Assembly (NCBI GenBank): GCA_032358165.1
Contig: JAALGY010000047.1
Location: 1 to 64,000, forward strand
Reading direction: 5' to 3'
Source of the DNA: Diplosphaera chodatii
Taxonomy: Eukaryota > Chlorophyta > Trebouxiophyceae > Prasiolales > Stichococcaceae
DNA length: 64,000 nucleotides
The notes beneath the pieces are model-generated. The model had not been told where the DNA came from, made no database searches, and was given only the letters and a program-made list of their open reading frames with translations. The position numbers and the translations under genes were made by a program. The first letter of the stretch is position 1, and each line of letters opens with the position of its first letter. Below, piece after piece: positions 49,701-62,400 of this stretch.

Positions 49701-52700
49701 CGGCGGCCCTGTAGCGCTCGCCCAACGAGTTTGCATGCTGCAGGTGGCTCGGAAGTGGCCCAGAGTCCCCGTTCGCCAGCCCTGCAGCATGAGTGACGGC
49801 AGTGCACCGGTCAGCATCCTCGGCAAAGCTACCGTGCCCAGGTGCAAGGGCATATGCGGCAAGCACAAACATCCCTGCGAGTCACTCAGCGCTCCACCCT
49901 GTATGCAAGCATGCTGATGCACTGGACTTGGGATGCAGCCAGCAGGCCGCCATCCACCTCCGATTATCCCATTTGCACGTCAGGCACGAACACGATGCAT
50001 TCAGGCAGCACACGAGGGGCGCCGGCAGGATTAAGAGCGCACCTGCCGACTGCTGCGACGAGTGCAGGCCGCTGTCCTCATAGCCGCGCATGTCGCCGAG
50101 GGCGGCGCTGCCGGCGGTCGCCGCCAGGGCGCCGCTCATGGACGCGGCCCCCGCGCTGGGCACGCTCGAGAGCCCCGAGGACTTGGCGCGCTGCAGGCGC
50201 CGTTCGGCAAAGGTCGCCGCCGCTGCAGGGGGGCTGCCCGGCGTGCTGGGCGGCGTGGTAAACTCCGCGTCCGTCATGGTCCTGCATCTTTGAATTGGCA
50301 AATTGGAAGAGTGCATTGATGTGGCGAGCTTGCAGCCTTGCAGACGGGAGCAAAGCGCTGTACAAACTGTCATCTGTGGGACCCTTGAGAAGATTTTGTT
50401 TGTGATGCAATGCCTCGCAATGAATAGACTCGAGCCTATACATGCATGGCAAGGATGATGCCACTGACCCTCTGTTGGTAATGTCTGGCATTGGACTGCA
50501 GGTGACCAGCACATAGTCCTGGTCATTCAACTTGCCTTGACGAGCGCGAGAAAGGGGTGGCCCAGGTGTGGGAGCGGCTGCGGGGCATGCGGCCACCCTG
50601 GGGCGGTTTACCTTTCCCACCCCGGGGCGGCTCCGGCGGCTGCGGGGGCAGCGAGGGATTATCCAGCGCCGAGCGGCCGGACAGCAGCTCGAGGACGTCT
50701 ATGCTGCGCTTCCGACTCCTGTAGGCGCAGAGTCAGCCTGCTTCGGACCGCAGACGATTGGCAGACGGCAGACAGAAGTAGACGATGGCATTGTGGTGGG
50801 GACATTCAAATTCCATATATGTGGGTGGCAAGGAGCGCTGCCTCTCGCATGCAGGTTGTGTGCTCAAATTGTGCGGCTGGGTAAGCAAAGCAACCCTAAT
50901 GATGCATGATATGAAGTGGCTACTCTGCATAGTGATGTGATTGTAGGTAAAAGCACCTATTGCTGGCGGCGGAGTAGTCGGTGCAGATGCGCTGCAGGGT
51001 GGCCCGCCCTGCATAACTCTCCACTAGGCCCGCCAGGCCTGGCGGCAACGGCTCCTGCAATAGAGTCGCATGCTAGGTTTCCACCGACTTCCGAATCTTG
51101 CACGTTAATTGCTAGTTTCAAGGCTGTGTACTCTGCAGCCACACGGGCAAGGCCTACATGCTGCGTCTGGCCGTCCGCTCCTGGGCTGCTGACGCCGCTG
51201 CCGCTCAGCACGCTGGCGGACTCGCGCAGGATGCGCTCCACCATGTCCACCATCTGCTGCTCTGCGCGGCGCACAGAGCTGAAGGTCAGACAACAGGGCA
51301 GCAGGCAGGTCCCCCTCAATTGCAAGGCATGGTACGTGGATCCCATGCAACCGCCGGCATGATGCAATACAGGGTACGAATAGGTAGCAGTGAACGCCAG
51401 TGTGGCAAGGATAAGTCCAGCTGTTTGACGGTAGGCAGAACCAGCTGCAATTGCGTGTGGGCTTCAATCGAAGCCAGGGGTGCTCTCGGCTCTTGACCCC
51501 AGCGCTTCCAGAAGATGCCATGAAGAGAGGAATAGGTATCTGAAACAGGGGCCCACCTGTGACGCCCTCTGGGCCGGCGCCGCTGCGGGCGTAGGCGCCC
51601 CGCACCACCGCCTCAGACGCCGCCCGCACCGCCGCCACCCGCGGCCGCCGCGTCAGCTCCCGCGTCACCGCCGCACGGGCGCCGGCGCCTGCGGCAGGGC
51701 CAGGGTGCAGGGTGGTAGGGTTGCACAAATCTGGCAGGGTTCAATGGTCTGGGGCAAGGACGGAGGGCGGCAGGAGAAGCATGGCAAGCAACAGGGGAGC
51801 TGCAACGGCTTGCCTCCAGAGGCGGTGGCAACGAGGCCTGCTGCAGCATGCCCTGCAGCATTGAGCGCCAGCGACGCCGCGAGGCAGCCCTGCAGCGACA
51901 TGCGCCCCGTACCGTCCCTGCAAGGCAGAGCAGCCACTGGCACTGGCAACGCCACACCACCGACGTGCGTCGCTGGCGCCGATACTGCCGCAGTGGAGAT
52001 GGCAGCACTATCTGACGACCAACAGCACCACTGCAGATATGCAAGGCGCACCCATGAGCAAGCATCGTTGGCCCCTGGACTCAAAGCAGACGGCAGAGGT
52101 CATGCGATTGCTGTGTGCAGTGCCACGAAACAGAAGGCGCAGCCTATTATGCACCGGTCCAGCAGCCGGAACATGAGGCCGATCTTGGAGTGCAGGGTGC
52201 CCGGCACCGCCAGCAGCAGCAGCGCCGTCAGGTGGTGCGAGGGCACCACCCCGTCCCGCGCCCCCAGCAGCGCGACGGTAGCGTCCGCCTGCACAGCAAT
52301 CAGAGCTCGTGTGCATGCCCCGCGCAGCAGCACCATGCACTGCGCCTGCATCACCCGCTCGCAGCTCTGCTCACAGGATGAGCTTGGGCAGGCCGCACCA
52401 AGAAACTCTACACCGCAAGTGCGGAGGATGTGCTGCGTTGCTGCACCAACAGCAGTAACACTGCCTGATGTATTCCAGGCGCCGCCCAGGTCTGTGTCCA
52501 TTGGCCCTTCTTGAAGTTTCGGCACACAACCGTATACATTTGCTGTTTGCTTGTGTTCGTGTAACGCAAAACGTTGTTGAGGTAACCATGTAACGATGCC
52601 TCAGGCCTGAGCTCGGTCTGGGAAGGTACTGCCTGTGCTCACCACGACGGAGTTGGGCGCGACGCCCAGGTTCTGCAGCAGCACGCTGACGCGCGCCTCG

Positions 52701-53214
52701 GGCAGCGCCTCCGGCAGCGTGCCCGGCGGCAGCGGCGCCGCCGGATCCGCGCCCAGCCCTTGCAGACCTGTTGAAGCAGAGCGTCGTGGGTGTGTCGAGC
52801 GCATCAGGCAAACGCAGGCATTCCTGAGGGTTACGAGAGGACTCTGCCGGCGGTGAACTCTGTTCTGCCTCTTCTACCTTTGCATGGTAAGTGTGCAGTC
52901 TGACTGCACGGCAGGGCAGCCCACCAGCCCCGTACCGCCTGAAACCAGCTACACCCCGGGGTCAGCATCACCGCTGATGTGATGCCCTCACCTGCGGCGG
53001 TCAGCAGCGCTGCACGGCACTCCGGCACGGTGGGGCGGGCTGGGGAGCGCCCCATGAGCTCCACGAAGCCGATGAGCGCCTCCATCTCCGTGATGGCGGG
53101 GCCACCGCTGCTGCCGCCGGAGCCGGAGCGCGCCAGGCGCCGCGCCGATGACGCGCGCCGCAGCTGCGCCGCCATTGGCTGTGGCATGCTGCTGTCGCCA
53201 TTGCCGGTCTCCAT
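46749..53214 (-). CDS. EF-hand-like protein with two membrane helices, unrecognised
   Basis: A minus-strand model of about 16 exons. Exon 1 (52992-53214) begins METGNGDSSMPQP. Exon 3 (52155-52288) gives GTLHSKIGLMFRLLD and joins in phase to exon 4 (about 51850-51912), which starts RDGTGRMSLQGCLAASLALN. Together they resemble an EF-hand helix-loop-helix, but the loop's twelfth residue is Gly instead of Glu. Later exons contain EQQMVDMVERILRESASVL, then SRKRSIDVLELLSGRSALDN (about 50615-50716). A Ser/Ala segment follows from about 50278 (MTDAEFTTPPSTPGSPP). Two hydrophobic helices lie in adjacent exons: TLLIFMLVTLNLFIIAIFYY (about 48841-48943) and FNLFCVVVAVVYIITL (about 48425-48570). The tail is Ser/Asp/Gly rich. 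I do not recognise the family. The ATG at about 50276 could instead start a separate downstream gene, splitting this model. The 3' end is provisional. Confidence 0.45.
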
Positions 53215-53768
53215 GTTACCAAGGAGGATGGAGACGGGCCCTGCTTCAGACAGGCCGGTGAGCAGGTCATCTCATGAGATCTAAGTAGTCAAGCTGATGC
53301 AGTTTCATGAAAGCAAGCGATGCTGCGGATGCTCTCTTGCACTTGCGGCACGGCAGCGTCATGTTGAGCACTGCGCGAGGATTCCGCAACGTCAGCATCA
53401 TACTGCGCTGTGGTGCACTCCACACCTGACAGTATTTGTAAGATCGCTCTGTGAGCTTGCAGTGGCGGTCTCCTGCTGGAGATCAGGTGCCCGAGACCAC
53501 TCAAGTGTTGCAACCCTCCGACCCCTTAGCTCTGCGCGGCACCCCTGCTGCTGGTTACGCCCTGAGCAAACTCAATCATCCACAACCACACCAACAGCCT
53601 GTGATCTCCAGAGCGGGATGCTGACGAGCGTTTGGCTCGATGGGTGTCAGACAGGGGCAAGAAGAGCATGACGAGGCACAGGCTTGCAAGAACCGATGTC
53701 CACACCGCTGCTGGTTGCAGTCGCGCAATCAGCATTGTCTTGTAGCCAGCAGGCAGATCACAGCAGCC
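53215..53768. promoter_or_regulatory. Bidirectional promoter region
   Basis: A 554-base gap between two divergent start codons: the EF-hand-like gene on minus and mannose-6-phosphate isomerase on plus. Both promoters must lie within it unless 5' UTR introns extend further. I see no clear TATA box. Confidence 0.5.
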
Positions 53769-56700
53769 ATGCTGCGGCTGCAGCCGGCCGCGCAGACATA
53801 TGCGTGGGGCCGTGATGCGGCGTCCAGCGAGGTGCACCTTCCGAAACGACACAGACACATAATGAGACTTTACAGCTCGATTGCATATGTTGCAAGGATG
53901 TCTTCCGCCACCTGGTGCCGGCAATAGAGCGCACAGCATGCACGAAATCATCCAGATGGTCCGAGTGGGCTGACCAGGGTGCATGCTGCGCAAGATGCCA
54001 TCCAATCAGCGTGTATTTATCTATCAGGACCACAACCAGAGCTGTTCGACGACTGCAGGTCGCAGCCTTGGCAGCAGCGGGTGGCGCGGAGGTGGACCCC
54101 AACAAGCGCTACGCCGAGCTGTGGTGCGCACACATGCACGTCGATCTGTGCACTCTGCCACAGGTCCATGCAGCATTCGTCACTGCAACTGCATCCCACA
54201 AACCACTCGTATGATCTGATCCACCCTGATCCGGTCCCACACCGCCCTGCCACGATACTGAGAAATATGTGCTTGCGGAGGATCTGCTGATTCAGCCCAT
54301 CAGGTCGCTGCCTGCTGCGCAGGATGGGCACGCACCCAACGGCGCCGTCTACAGTAGCGGGCAGCGGCCAGACGCTGGGCGACTGGCTGGCGGCGCACCC
54401 GCAGGCGCTGGGCGAGGGCGTGGAGCGCAAATTCGGCGCCGACCTGCCCTTCCTATTCAAGGTGCATCGCGAGCCATTGGGCTTTGACAGATCTTTTCTG
54501 CTGCAGGTTAGAAATTGCGGGCGCAAGCTGAGCACTGAGTGTGGATGCTGGTAGTGAGGTGCTGTTGCTTGACGCCTGATGTTTCACCATCAGCGAGGAG
54601 GGCAGCAGCGCAATTGGTTGGCAGGTGCAGGGGTGGCACGTGCCTCAACATCTGTGACTGGCGTGCTCCATCGCAGGTGCTGTCAGTCGACACCGCGCTG
54701 TCGATCCAGTCGCACCCCGACAAGGAGCTTGCGGCAAAGCTGCATGCGGAGCGACCAGAGGTGGGCTCTCTTCAACTTTCAATCAGCTGCATAGCTTTGT
54801 GAAGCCAGTACAATACACGATACCTTGCTCTGTGAGATGGTCGGCAGGGTGGCAGCACACCACTGGATGGTCCAAGTATACATAGTGGAGACTGGCCATC
54901 TGGAGCGTGTTGCCGCACTTGTTGCAAGTCTTCTCAGAGCAATCAGCTCATCGTTTTTGTGACTTCCAAGAAATCCTATCCCTGTCAAGTTGATGCTAGG
55001 CGGTGGATTGGCACGGTGGCTTCGCTGAAGCTGAGATGGGTGGTGCGCATGCGTCTTTGCCCAACCAACGTGCTTCCACATCCAGGTGTACAAGGACGAC
55101 AACCACAAGCCCGAGTTGGCGTTGGCGCTGACGGATTTTGAGGCGCTGTGCGGCTTCGAGGAGCCCGCACAGCTGACGGCGGCGCTGGAGGCCACCCCGG
55201 AGCTGCGGGGCATTGTGGGCGACGCCATGTCCGCCCTGGTGGCCAGCACCGGCGACACCGGCCTCAGGTGATAGGCCTCTGATCAAGATCAGGTGATTTA
55301 CAAGGCGGCGTCCTCAGTGCCACATTGGTGGTCACACCTGGGGCCGTGGCCAGAGCAGCAGATTGCGGATGAGTGCTGCCCCATGCAGCTGCTGGACCTG
55401 CAAACAGCTCGTATGATACTGCACTCTGAGTAGCTGCTCTCTAATGGCTTGGACCGAGCAGTCACAACATTTGCCAGTTTGGAAACATCCAGCTGTACAG
55501 CAAGCATCTGGCAGCGCTCTGTGCCCACCTGACTTTGGGACTTGGCCCAGCTTGGCCGGTCCCTGACGTGGGAGTGAGCCAGGCGCTGCCAGCAATCAGC
55601 ATCAATGCCGTCCTCACTGTCATGCTGCCGTCTGCAGCTGCACTCACAATGGCCTGATGCAACGCCCGCCTTCCATGGGTCACTGCTCTGTCAGACGCTG
55701 ACACACCTTGCGCAGTCATACTGACCATTATAGATGACCGCGCGACAGGAAGACGGCGCTGAAGGAGGCCTTCTCGGCGCTGATGCTGGCAGATGCAGCA
55801 GAAGTGGCGGCGGCGGTGCAGCGGCTGGTCGCACGCCTCGGGCGGCAGGAAGCAGAGGGGAAGCGGCCGCTGGGCGCCAAGGACGCCCTCGCGCTGCGCC
55901 TCCACCGGCAGTACCCCGAGGTATCAGGGTCTAAGAACAATTCCAGACCTTACATCAGTTTCAAGGGACACCCCTACAGAGACCACAATGCCACATCTGC
56001 TCAGCGTGGACTTTGCACCTAGTTGAGCGGCATAGGCCTGCACATGCACACCTCTCACAGTGCAAAAGCGGTGAGGAGCATTGGACGCCAGCTGGCTGCT
56101 TTGCAGCCCAACGCTCGCTCAGCCAGTGCCTCAAGTGAGCAAAAACAAAACCAGCAAGTCAAGCTCCACGGCTTGCCTAACAGGATGTGGGCGTGCTGGC
56201 GGCGTACTTCCTGAACCTGGTGACGCTCGCTCCAGGGCAGGCCATGTACCTGCCCGCCAACGAGCCCCACGCCTACGTCAGCGGCGAGCTGGTACGTGTG
56301 CGACCCCTGAGTGCAATTCTGTTCTCCCAGATATGTGCTGTCATGATGGTCTCCACCACAAGGCGCTGTTTGCTTGGAACTGTGGGTCAGCATGCTTGGC
56401 GGTGAACATCACTTGGGAGTGCACGGCGTCCAGGCACATGGTGCGGCGTGCTGATGAGCAGGTGGAGGCCATGGCGGCGAGCGACAACGTGGTGCGGGCG
56501 GGGCTGACGCCCAAGCTGCGGGACACCGCCGTGCTGTGCTCCTCCCTCACCTACAGCCAGGCAAGCCCTGTGAAGTCCACAGGGTCTTTGCTGCAGATCA
56601 GTAGTTCCTCGCCGACGAGCTGCTTGGAAAGCCGTGGGCTGGGGCATCTGCCACCTCCAAGGTTTTGCTGCCGCTCGCCATGCCACAAAGGTGGTGCAGC

Positions 56701-58026
56701 AAGCCCTGCTCTGTTCAGCCGCTGTGCGTTGTGCCCGCAGGATGCATTTCACACATTTGCTGAGCGTCACCTAGCACCTGGCTGCTGCAGGGCATGCCGA
56801 ACATCCTGGAGGGCGAGCGCATGTCGGACGGCGTCACGCGCTATGTGCCGCCCTTTGACGAGTTCGAGGTGTGGCACCAAAGCTGGCATGTCTGGAGGTC
56901 TCATTCAGGTTCACGTTGCCTCCTTCCGTCGCCGATGCTGAGCTCATTGCAGCGTGCACCGTGCCAAGTCAAGAGCTGCCTGCCACCCCGTGAGGCAAGC
57001 AGAGGTCGATTGCCCCATCTGACGTCAGCGACAGCACTGATCTAGTTTGGTTCAAGTGGCAAACTTATGTCACAGGTGCGCCGCGTCGAGGTGCCGGCGG
57101 GCGGCAGCACGGCGGTCGACGCTGACCCGGGGCCGCAGGTCCTGCTGGTGCAGCGGGGGCGGGGCAGCGCACTCCCCGACAGCTCCTTCCAGGCCTCAGA
57201 GGCGCGGTCGTCTCCATGCTGCCCCGTGCCTGCGCTGTAGCTCGCCCTGGCTGCTGAGGCGGCCAGGCCCCAGTGGCAGCGGCAGTTCAATGCATTACGT
57301 TGATGCTCATGCCGATGTGCCCTGCCCCTCGTGCCCACCAATGGGTTTGTGTAGCAGGATGCCTCTGCGATTGTTCAGCCCAGAAGCATTCTGCCATCTG
57401 CAGAAGGGCAGAATACATTTGGGGTGTGGTTCGCAGAGGCAGCTGCTGCATCACATGTGCATGGGCTATGCGATAGCATGCTCCTTGTACGCCCACTCTT
57501 GCACTTTTCCGAGAGTTCAGGCCATGTCACACTATACAGGCGGCAGGTTTGGAGGCGAAGCCAGACCTGACGCGGGGCGCCGTGTTCTTCATGCCGGCGG
57601 GCACTGCGCTCACGCTGCAGTCCGACGCGTCCGAGGGCCCCATGCTGGTGAGCCGGCATCGTACTGCCAGATGGTGTTACGGTCGACTTATGTGCTCATG
57701 CAGTGGCTGCTGTGTCACCAAAAGGCTGTCAGTGGCCAGATCCACAGCGATGGTGTTGTCTAGTGGATGCTATCATGTGGTTCATGCACCACCACCGTAT
57801 GTGCTGCACTGTCAGTACCCAGGCAGCCAGCAGCAGTCTGTTCGGAAGGCTGCTGGAGCGGCTTTTTGTTCAACATGCCTGGCTCCAATACTTGATGGTG
57901 AGATCACTGCAGGTTTGGAGCTGTGCGGTCAACGGCCGCGTGTTTGCGGAGCCGGCGCCGGGCACCGGGAAGCAGGAAGCAGGCCGGCTGCGGGAAAAGC
58001 AGCTTGATCTCGTGCCCGCGGCGTGA
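53769..58026 (+). CDS. MPI: Mannose-6-phosphate isomerase (type I)
   Basis: A plus-strand gene of about 12 exons. The start at 53769 gives [20 protein letters not shown], the typical N-terminus. Exons at 54059-54123 and 54323-54461 join to YAELWMGTHP. About 54678-54761 has [15 protein letters not shown], with zinc-binding Gln and His. About 55085-55269 has [11 protein letters not shown], with the zinc-binding Glu. About 56184-56291 has [11 protein letters not shown], with the zinc-binding His. About 56462-56560 has [12 protein letters not shown], with the catalytic Arg. The last exon (57912-58026) ends [12 protein letters not shown]. The enzyme interconverts fructose-6-phosphate and mannose-6-phosphate and feeds GDP-mannose and glycan synthesis; it is normally cytosolic. 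The intron after LTYSQ appears to use a GC donor (CAG then GCAAGC). The donor after the exon at about 57077-57196 is not settled. The ligand set shown is that of the family. Confidence 0.92.
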
Positions 58027-59458
58027 TTAGCTATATCAGAATGCCAGCAGCTGAGACTCATGCTGTGCCTCAGCAGGCTGGCTTGTGGGTGATACCACCA
58101 TCACAGCACATGGCTGCACTACAGACAGATGCAGATAACGGTTTGCGAATTGGACATGCTGATGATTTGCAGCATTGCACACTGCCATGTTTCCGGCTGC
58201 ATTGCATTGACCACCAACTGAGAAGAGCACATGGGACTGCAAGTTAGGTAGGCTTTGTTAGGGCGTCGTGTGCTTAGAAGCTTAGAACATTGATCAGCCA
58301 CGGTCATCATGCACCCAGGCTTGGACATCGACACGTGGAAGAGGCCAAGTCGATGGTCTGCTTGACACCACATGCGCAGGTCTGTAAATACTGTACAGTG
58401 AACGTGAACCACAGGTTGCTGCTCGAGGGCAGGTGTACGGGCAGGGGCCCCTGAGCATCCCGGCCGCTAGGGTCCCTCCCAACACGACGCCCCGCACCCA
58501 CTACGTGCGCAAGAGCGCAATACTGCTGCTCCAGCACCGCCGTCCACACATCTGTAGGACATTTTCATCCTGACAACTGCGTAGGCAAGGCGTACCCCAG
58601 CCCAGCCCAGCAGGTAGGGTCAGCTTTGGCTCACAACGTCGGCTGCTGTGTTGGTCACTGTGGAGGCCACCTCCCCGCCGGGCAGAGGGCTTCAATAGGG
58701 TTGAAATGCCGTTGTGATGCCTGCCATCATGCGTAAGGTTTCGTCCCCTAGTCCGCAAGCTTGTGCGCCGCAGTTACAACACCGCGTCGGGATTACTGCC
58801 ACATGCGGAACATGCGCGTGCACGCCGCACCGTCGTTTCGAAATGCAGCCCGAGCAGTCTCAACCTCTACTACAGCTTATTGGGATCCGCTTGATGTTAG
58901 CAGGACTCGTTGTTGCGCCGTCTGTGTCGGCCGTCGTAACATGCACGCATGTGTAAGCCGAGCCGAGGTGCGAGGCCGATGCAGCGAGGGATGGCCGGTA
59001 CTCGCGGGCAGCAGCAGCACCAGCACATGATGAACATCAGTCTGTAGATGCCTGGAGTCGAGTGTGGTTGGCGTATTGGGACGGACTAACACCTTGCCGC
59101 GTCATGTCCTGCAGGCGGCACGTCACGACCAGAGCGCATCGTTGGTCGATCCAGCAGCGGCGGTGCACGCTGTTCAAGACGCTTAAAGTCTGACGTCCTC
59201 TGCCTGAAGCCAGAAGCCATAAGCGTATTTCCTGCAAAGCACGGCGGGAAGCTACACAGCATTCGAGCTGCCTTACCTGCCTTGCCCCCAGCTGCAGCAG
59301 TGCCCTAGTCAGCCGGAGAAAATACCCAGCTGCAGCAGGCAGGCTCACAGCGCAGCTGCTGGGACAGAAGCCCACTGCTTGAAGCTGTAGCAGCCTTGGT
59401 CATTCACCAGCACCCGTGTCTAAGGCGCAGTCCACAGCGCTCGCCTCCGAGAGACGGT
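58027..59458. other. Intergenic region, tandem plus-strand genes
   Basis: About 1.4 kb between the isomerase stop and the second M43 gene. It carries a TGTAA at 58383-58387, a possible isomerase poly(A) signal about 360 bases past the stop, and the protease promoter. No coding exon is supported. Confidence 0.4.
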
Positions 59459-62400
59459 ATGCCGCAGCGGGTGCAGCGCCATGCAGCTACCAGGTGCATG
59501 CCCCCAGTGGCGACACTCTTCAGCCTGGCAGCGCTGGCTGCGCTCCTGACAGCGCTCCCCGCAGCCACAGCATGCATGCACCACGGCGCCGATACAGGGT
59601 GCCCCGCAGCGGAGCAGCCGCCCGCAGAATACGTGGCCTTCCAGCAGCGGCAGCGTGCAGACATCCTGCGCATGTTCGCCAGCAACGCAGCGGCGCGGCG
59701 GGCCGGCGGCGGCGACTCAACGGACGGCGCAGAGGCTGACGGCAGCATGCAGCGCCGGCGGCTGCGTGATGCGCAGCTGGGGCGCTTCGCAGCGAGGCGT
59801 CTGGCGGAGGACTCGGCGCCTGGCACCGACGCACCGACGGCAGCCCCGACGGTGCGAAGGCAGCGGTTTGCAGCCGGTCTTGATGCAGGCACAACTTTGG
59901 TGTGATGCTGCTGTGCGCATCTGCAGCAGCTGCCGTTCCCAGGCCCACGAGTACCTGTTGCTGCCTGATGCGCACATGACTGCACGAAGCAATTGCTGAC
60001 GCCGGCGCCTCTGCTTGGCAGATGGTGCTGCTGAACAATGAGACGGCGCTTCCGCTGCCGCCGGGTGTGCAGCCGCTGCCGTCCCGCAAGTGCGCCTTCG
60101 ACGAGGATGAAGAGGTGAGCAGCATCACAGGTCTCACGGTGTGAGATGCCCCTACCCGTTGACGCAGCATGGGAGCACCACGCCAGACGATAGCAGTTGC
60201 ACTGCTTGCCGACTTGTGCACCTTCATCCACGTCAGGTGACGGCGGCCGCCACCGAGGAGCTGGCGCCGGCGGTGGACCTGCTGGTCAGCGACGGCCAGG
60301 GCCGCGGCGTCACCTACAACATCAACACCTACATCCACCTCATCAGCAAGGGTGCGCACCGACGCAGCCACCCTGGAGCAAGCCGCCTCGCAACGCTGCA
60401 TCCCTGCACAAATGCTGCCGGCAGCTGCGAGCTGTGAAGTCTGAGCGCAACACACACATGCTGCATTTATGGGTACGACAACCCTGTAAGCAAACATGCT
60501 GACTGGCGGCTGCTGCGCTGCCGTGCAGACGGCACGTTCTTCGCCACGGGGGACATGATCCGCAACCAGATCGCCGTGCTGAACCGGGCGTACGCGTCCG
60601 CCCGCTTCAAGTTCACGCTGTCGGGCGTCACCAAGACCACAAACGCCAAGTGGTGAGCGTGCCGCAGCGCTCAGTAGTCATCTGCCACGCCTGTTGTGTA
60701 TCGTCTGCCCCGGGGCTGACTCTTGGAGAACAGCACAGAGCAGCACAATCTGGAAGCGACAGTATACCAAGGCCCCGTCATGCCATGACCCCAGGATGCG
60801 CATGTTGTAGTGTTCATCGCTCACCAGGAAATCGTGGCACTGCAGGTACCCGCTGGACATCTTCTCGGCGGAGAATGGAAACATGAAGCAGGCGCTGCGC
60901 AAGGGCGGCCCTGCCGACCTCAACATCTACGTCACGCAGCTCAACAACGGCGGCATCATCGGGTGCGTGCCTCTCCACTGTCATGATCAGCTGCCATGCG
61001 CACATGCATTGTCCCCTGATCAGGGAGGCAGCTGCTGCGCGGCAGCCGGATGCGCTGGCTGATGTTGTAAAGCACGGTACAGCACCGCTGTGGCTTGCGT
61101 GGCGCTCTGCTGTCAGGGTGCAGCCAGCATGTGCACTGCCTGGCTGCATGCCGCCGCAGCGCTGATGCTGACACTGGGCAGCTCCATGGCTGCAGGGTGT
61201 CCACCAACCCGTGGGGCGTCGGCGTCGGCTATGTCCCCTTCGATGGCCTGATCATAGATACGGGCACACTCCCGGGCTCCTGGTACGGCGGCTACAACGT
61301 CGGCATGAACGCCGTCCACGAAAGCGGCCACTGGTGAGCGGCCTGGGACTGCCTGCTGCGGCACAGCGCTGTTCTCTTGCATGCACCTTTGTGAAGTGCA
61401 AAGGGGGCTTTACCTGCCTCCTGCTCCTTTATCACAATGCTGCAGAGGTGTCAGCCCTGAGGTGACACACAAGTGCTGCGCTGCAGGCTGGGGCTCAACC
61501 ACCCATTCGCCGGCGGCTGCTCCGAGGGCAACGACGGCGTGACCGACACCGCCCAGATGTCAGGGCCAAACTGTGAGATGTGTTTTTGGCAGGCCACACA
61601 GCACAACCCCTGCCATCCTGCATGTGCATCTGCCTGCAGCAAGCCAGTTGCTTTGTGCGACCCAGGCATGCTTACGCCAGACCTGCTCTGCTGCTGCAGA
61701 CAACTGCTATCCCATGGGCTCACAGAAGCCGAACTCGTGCCCTGGCCGCCCCAGCAACCAGCCAAACACCGACCCAGTGAACAAGTGCGCGTCTGCTGCG
61801 CAGCTTGTGCACAACGCAGCATGCTGGACCGTTCCGTGGCGTTGCCACAATATTTGCGCTCTGCAGAATGAGTCGAAAGTAATGAACGTGCCAGTGTGCA
61901 AAGGAGCATGAAGTCGCTTCAGTTGGTTGGTCACGTGACAGAAACTGACCTTCGCTGTTGCTACCTGCAGCTTCATGGGGTATACATATGATGCATGCAT
62001 GGTGCGAACTTCAGCTACATGCGTGCTATATTGAATGCTGCTTGCTGCAGACCTGAGTGCCTGTGAACACTGCGCTGTTGAGCTACTTGCCCTCTGCTCC
62101 CTGTACAACACCACTGTGCAGCTTTCTGAGGAGTGTTGCGCTGCTGGCTGCAGTGGGAGTTCAGCTCGGAGCAGGCAGCGCGCATAACGGCGGCATGGCA
62201 GGCATACAGGCAGCCCTTCAATGGTGAGCATGCACCGACAGTGTATCAGCTTCCGCTCACCCGCTTGAATATATACAGCAGTCCAGGACAACAGCGCTTG
62301 GATGTGCTAACTCCAGCAGCTGTTGCTGTGCCAGTGAGCAGCATCCTGTGGGGACTGCTTCTGAGACGCCACTGCCCAATCCACTGCAGGGCCGGCAAAG

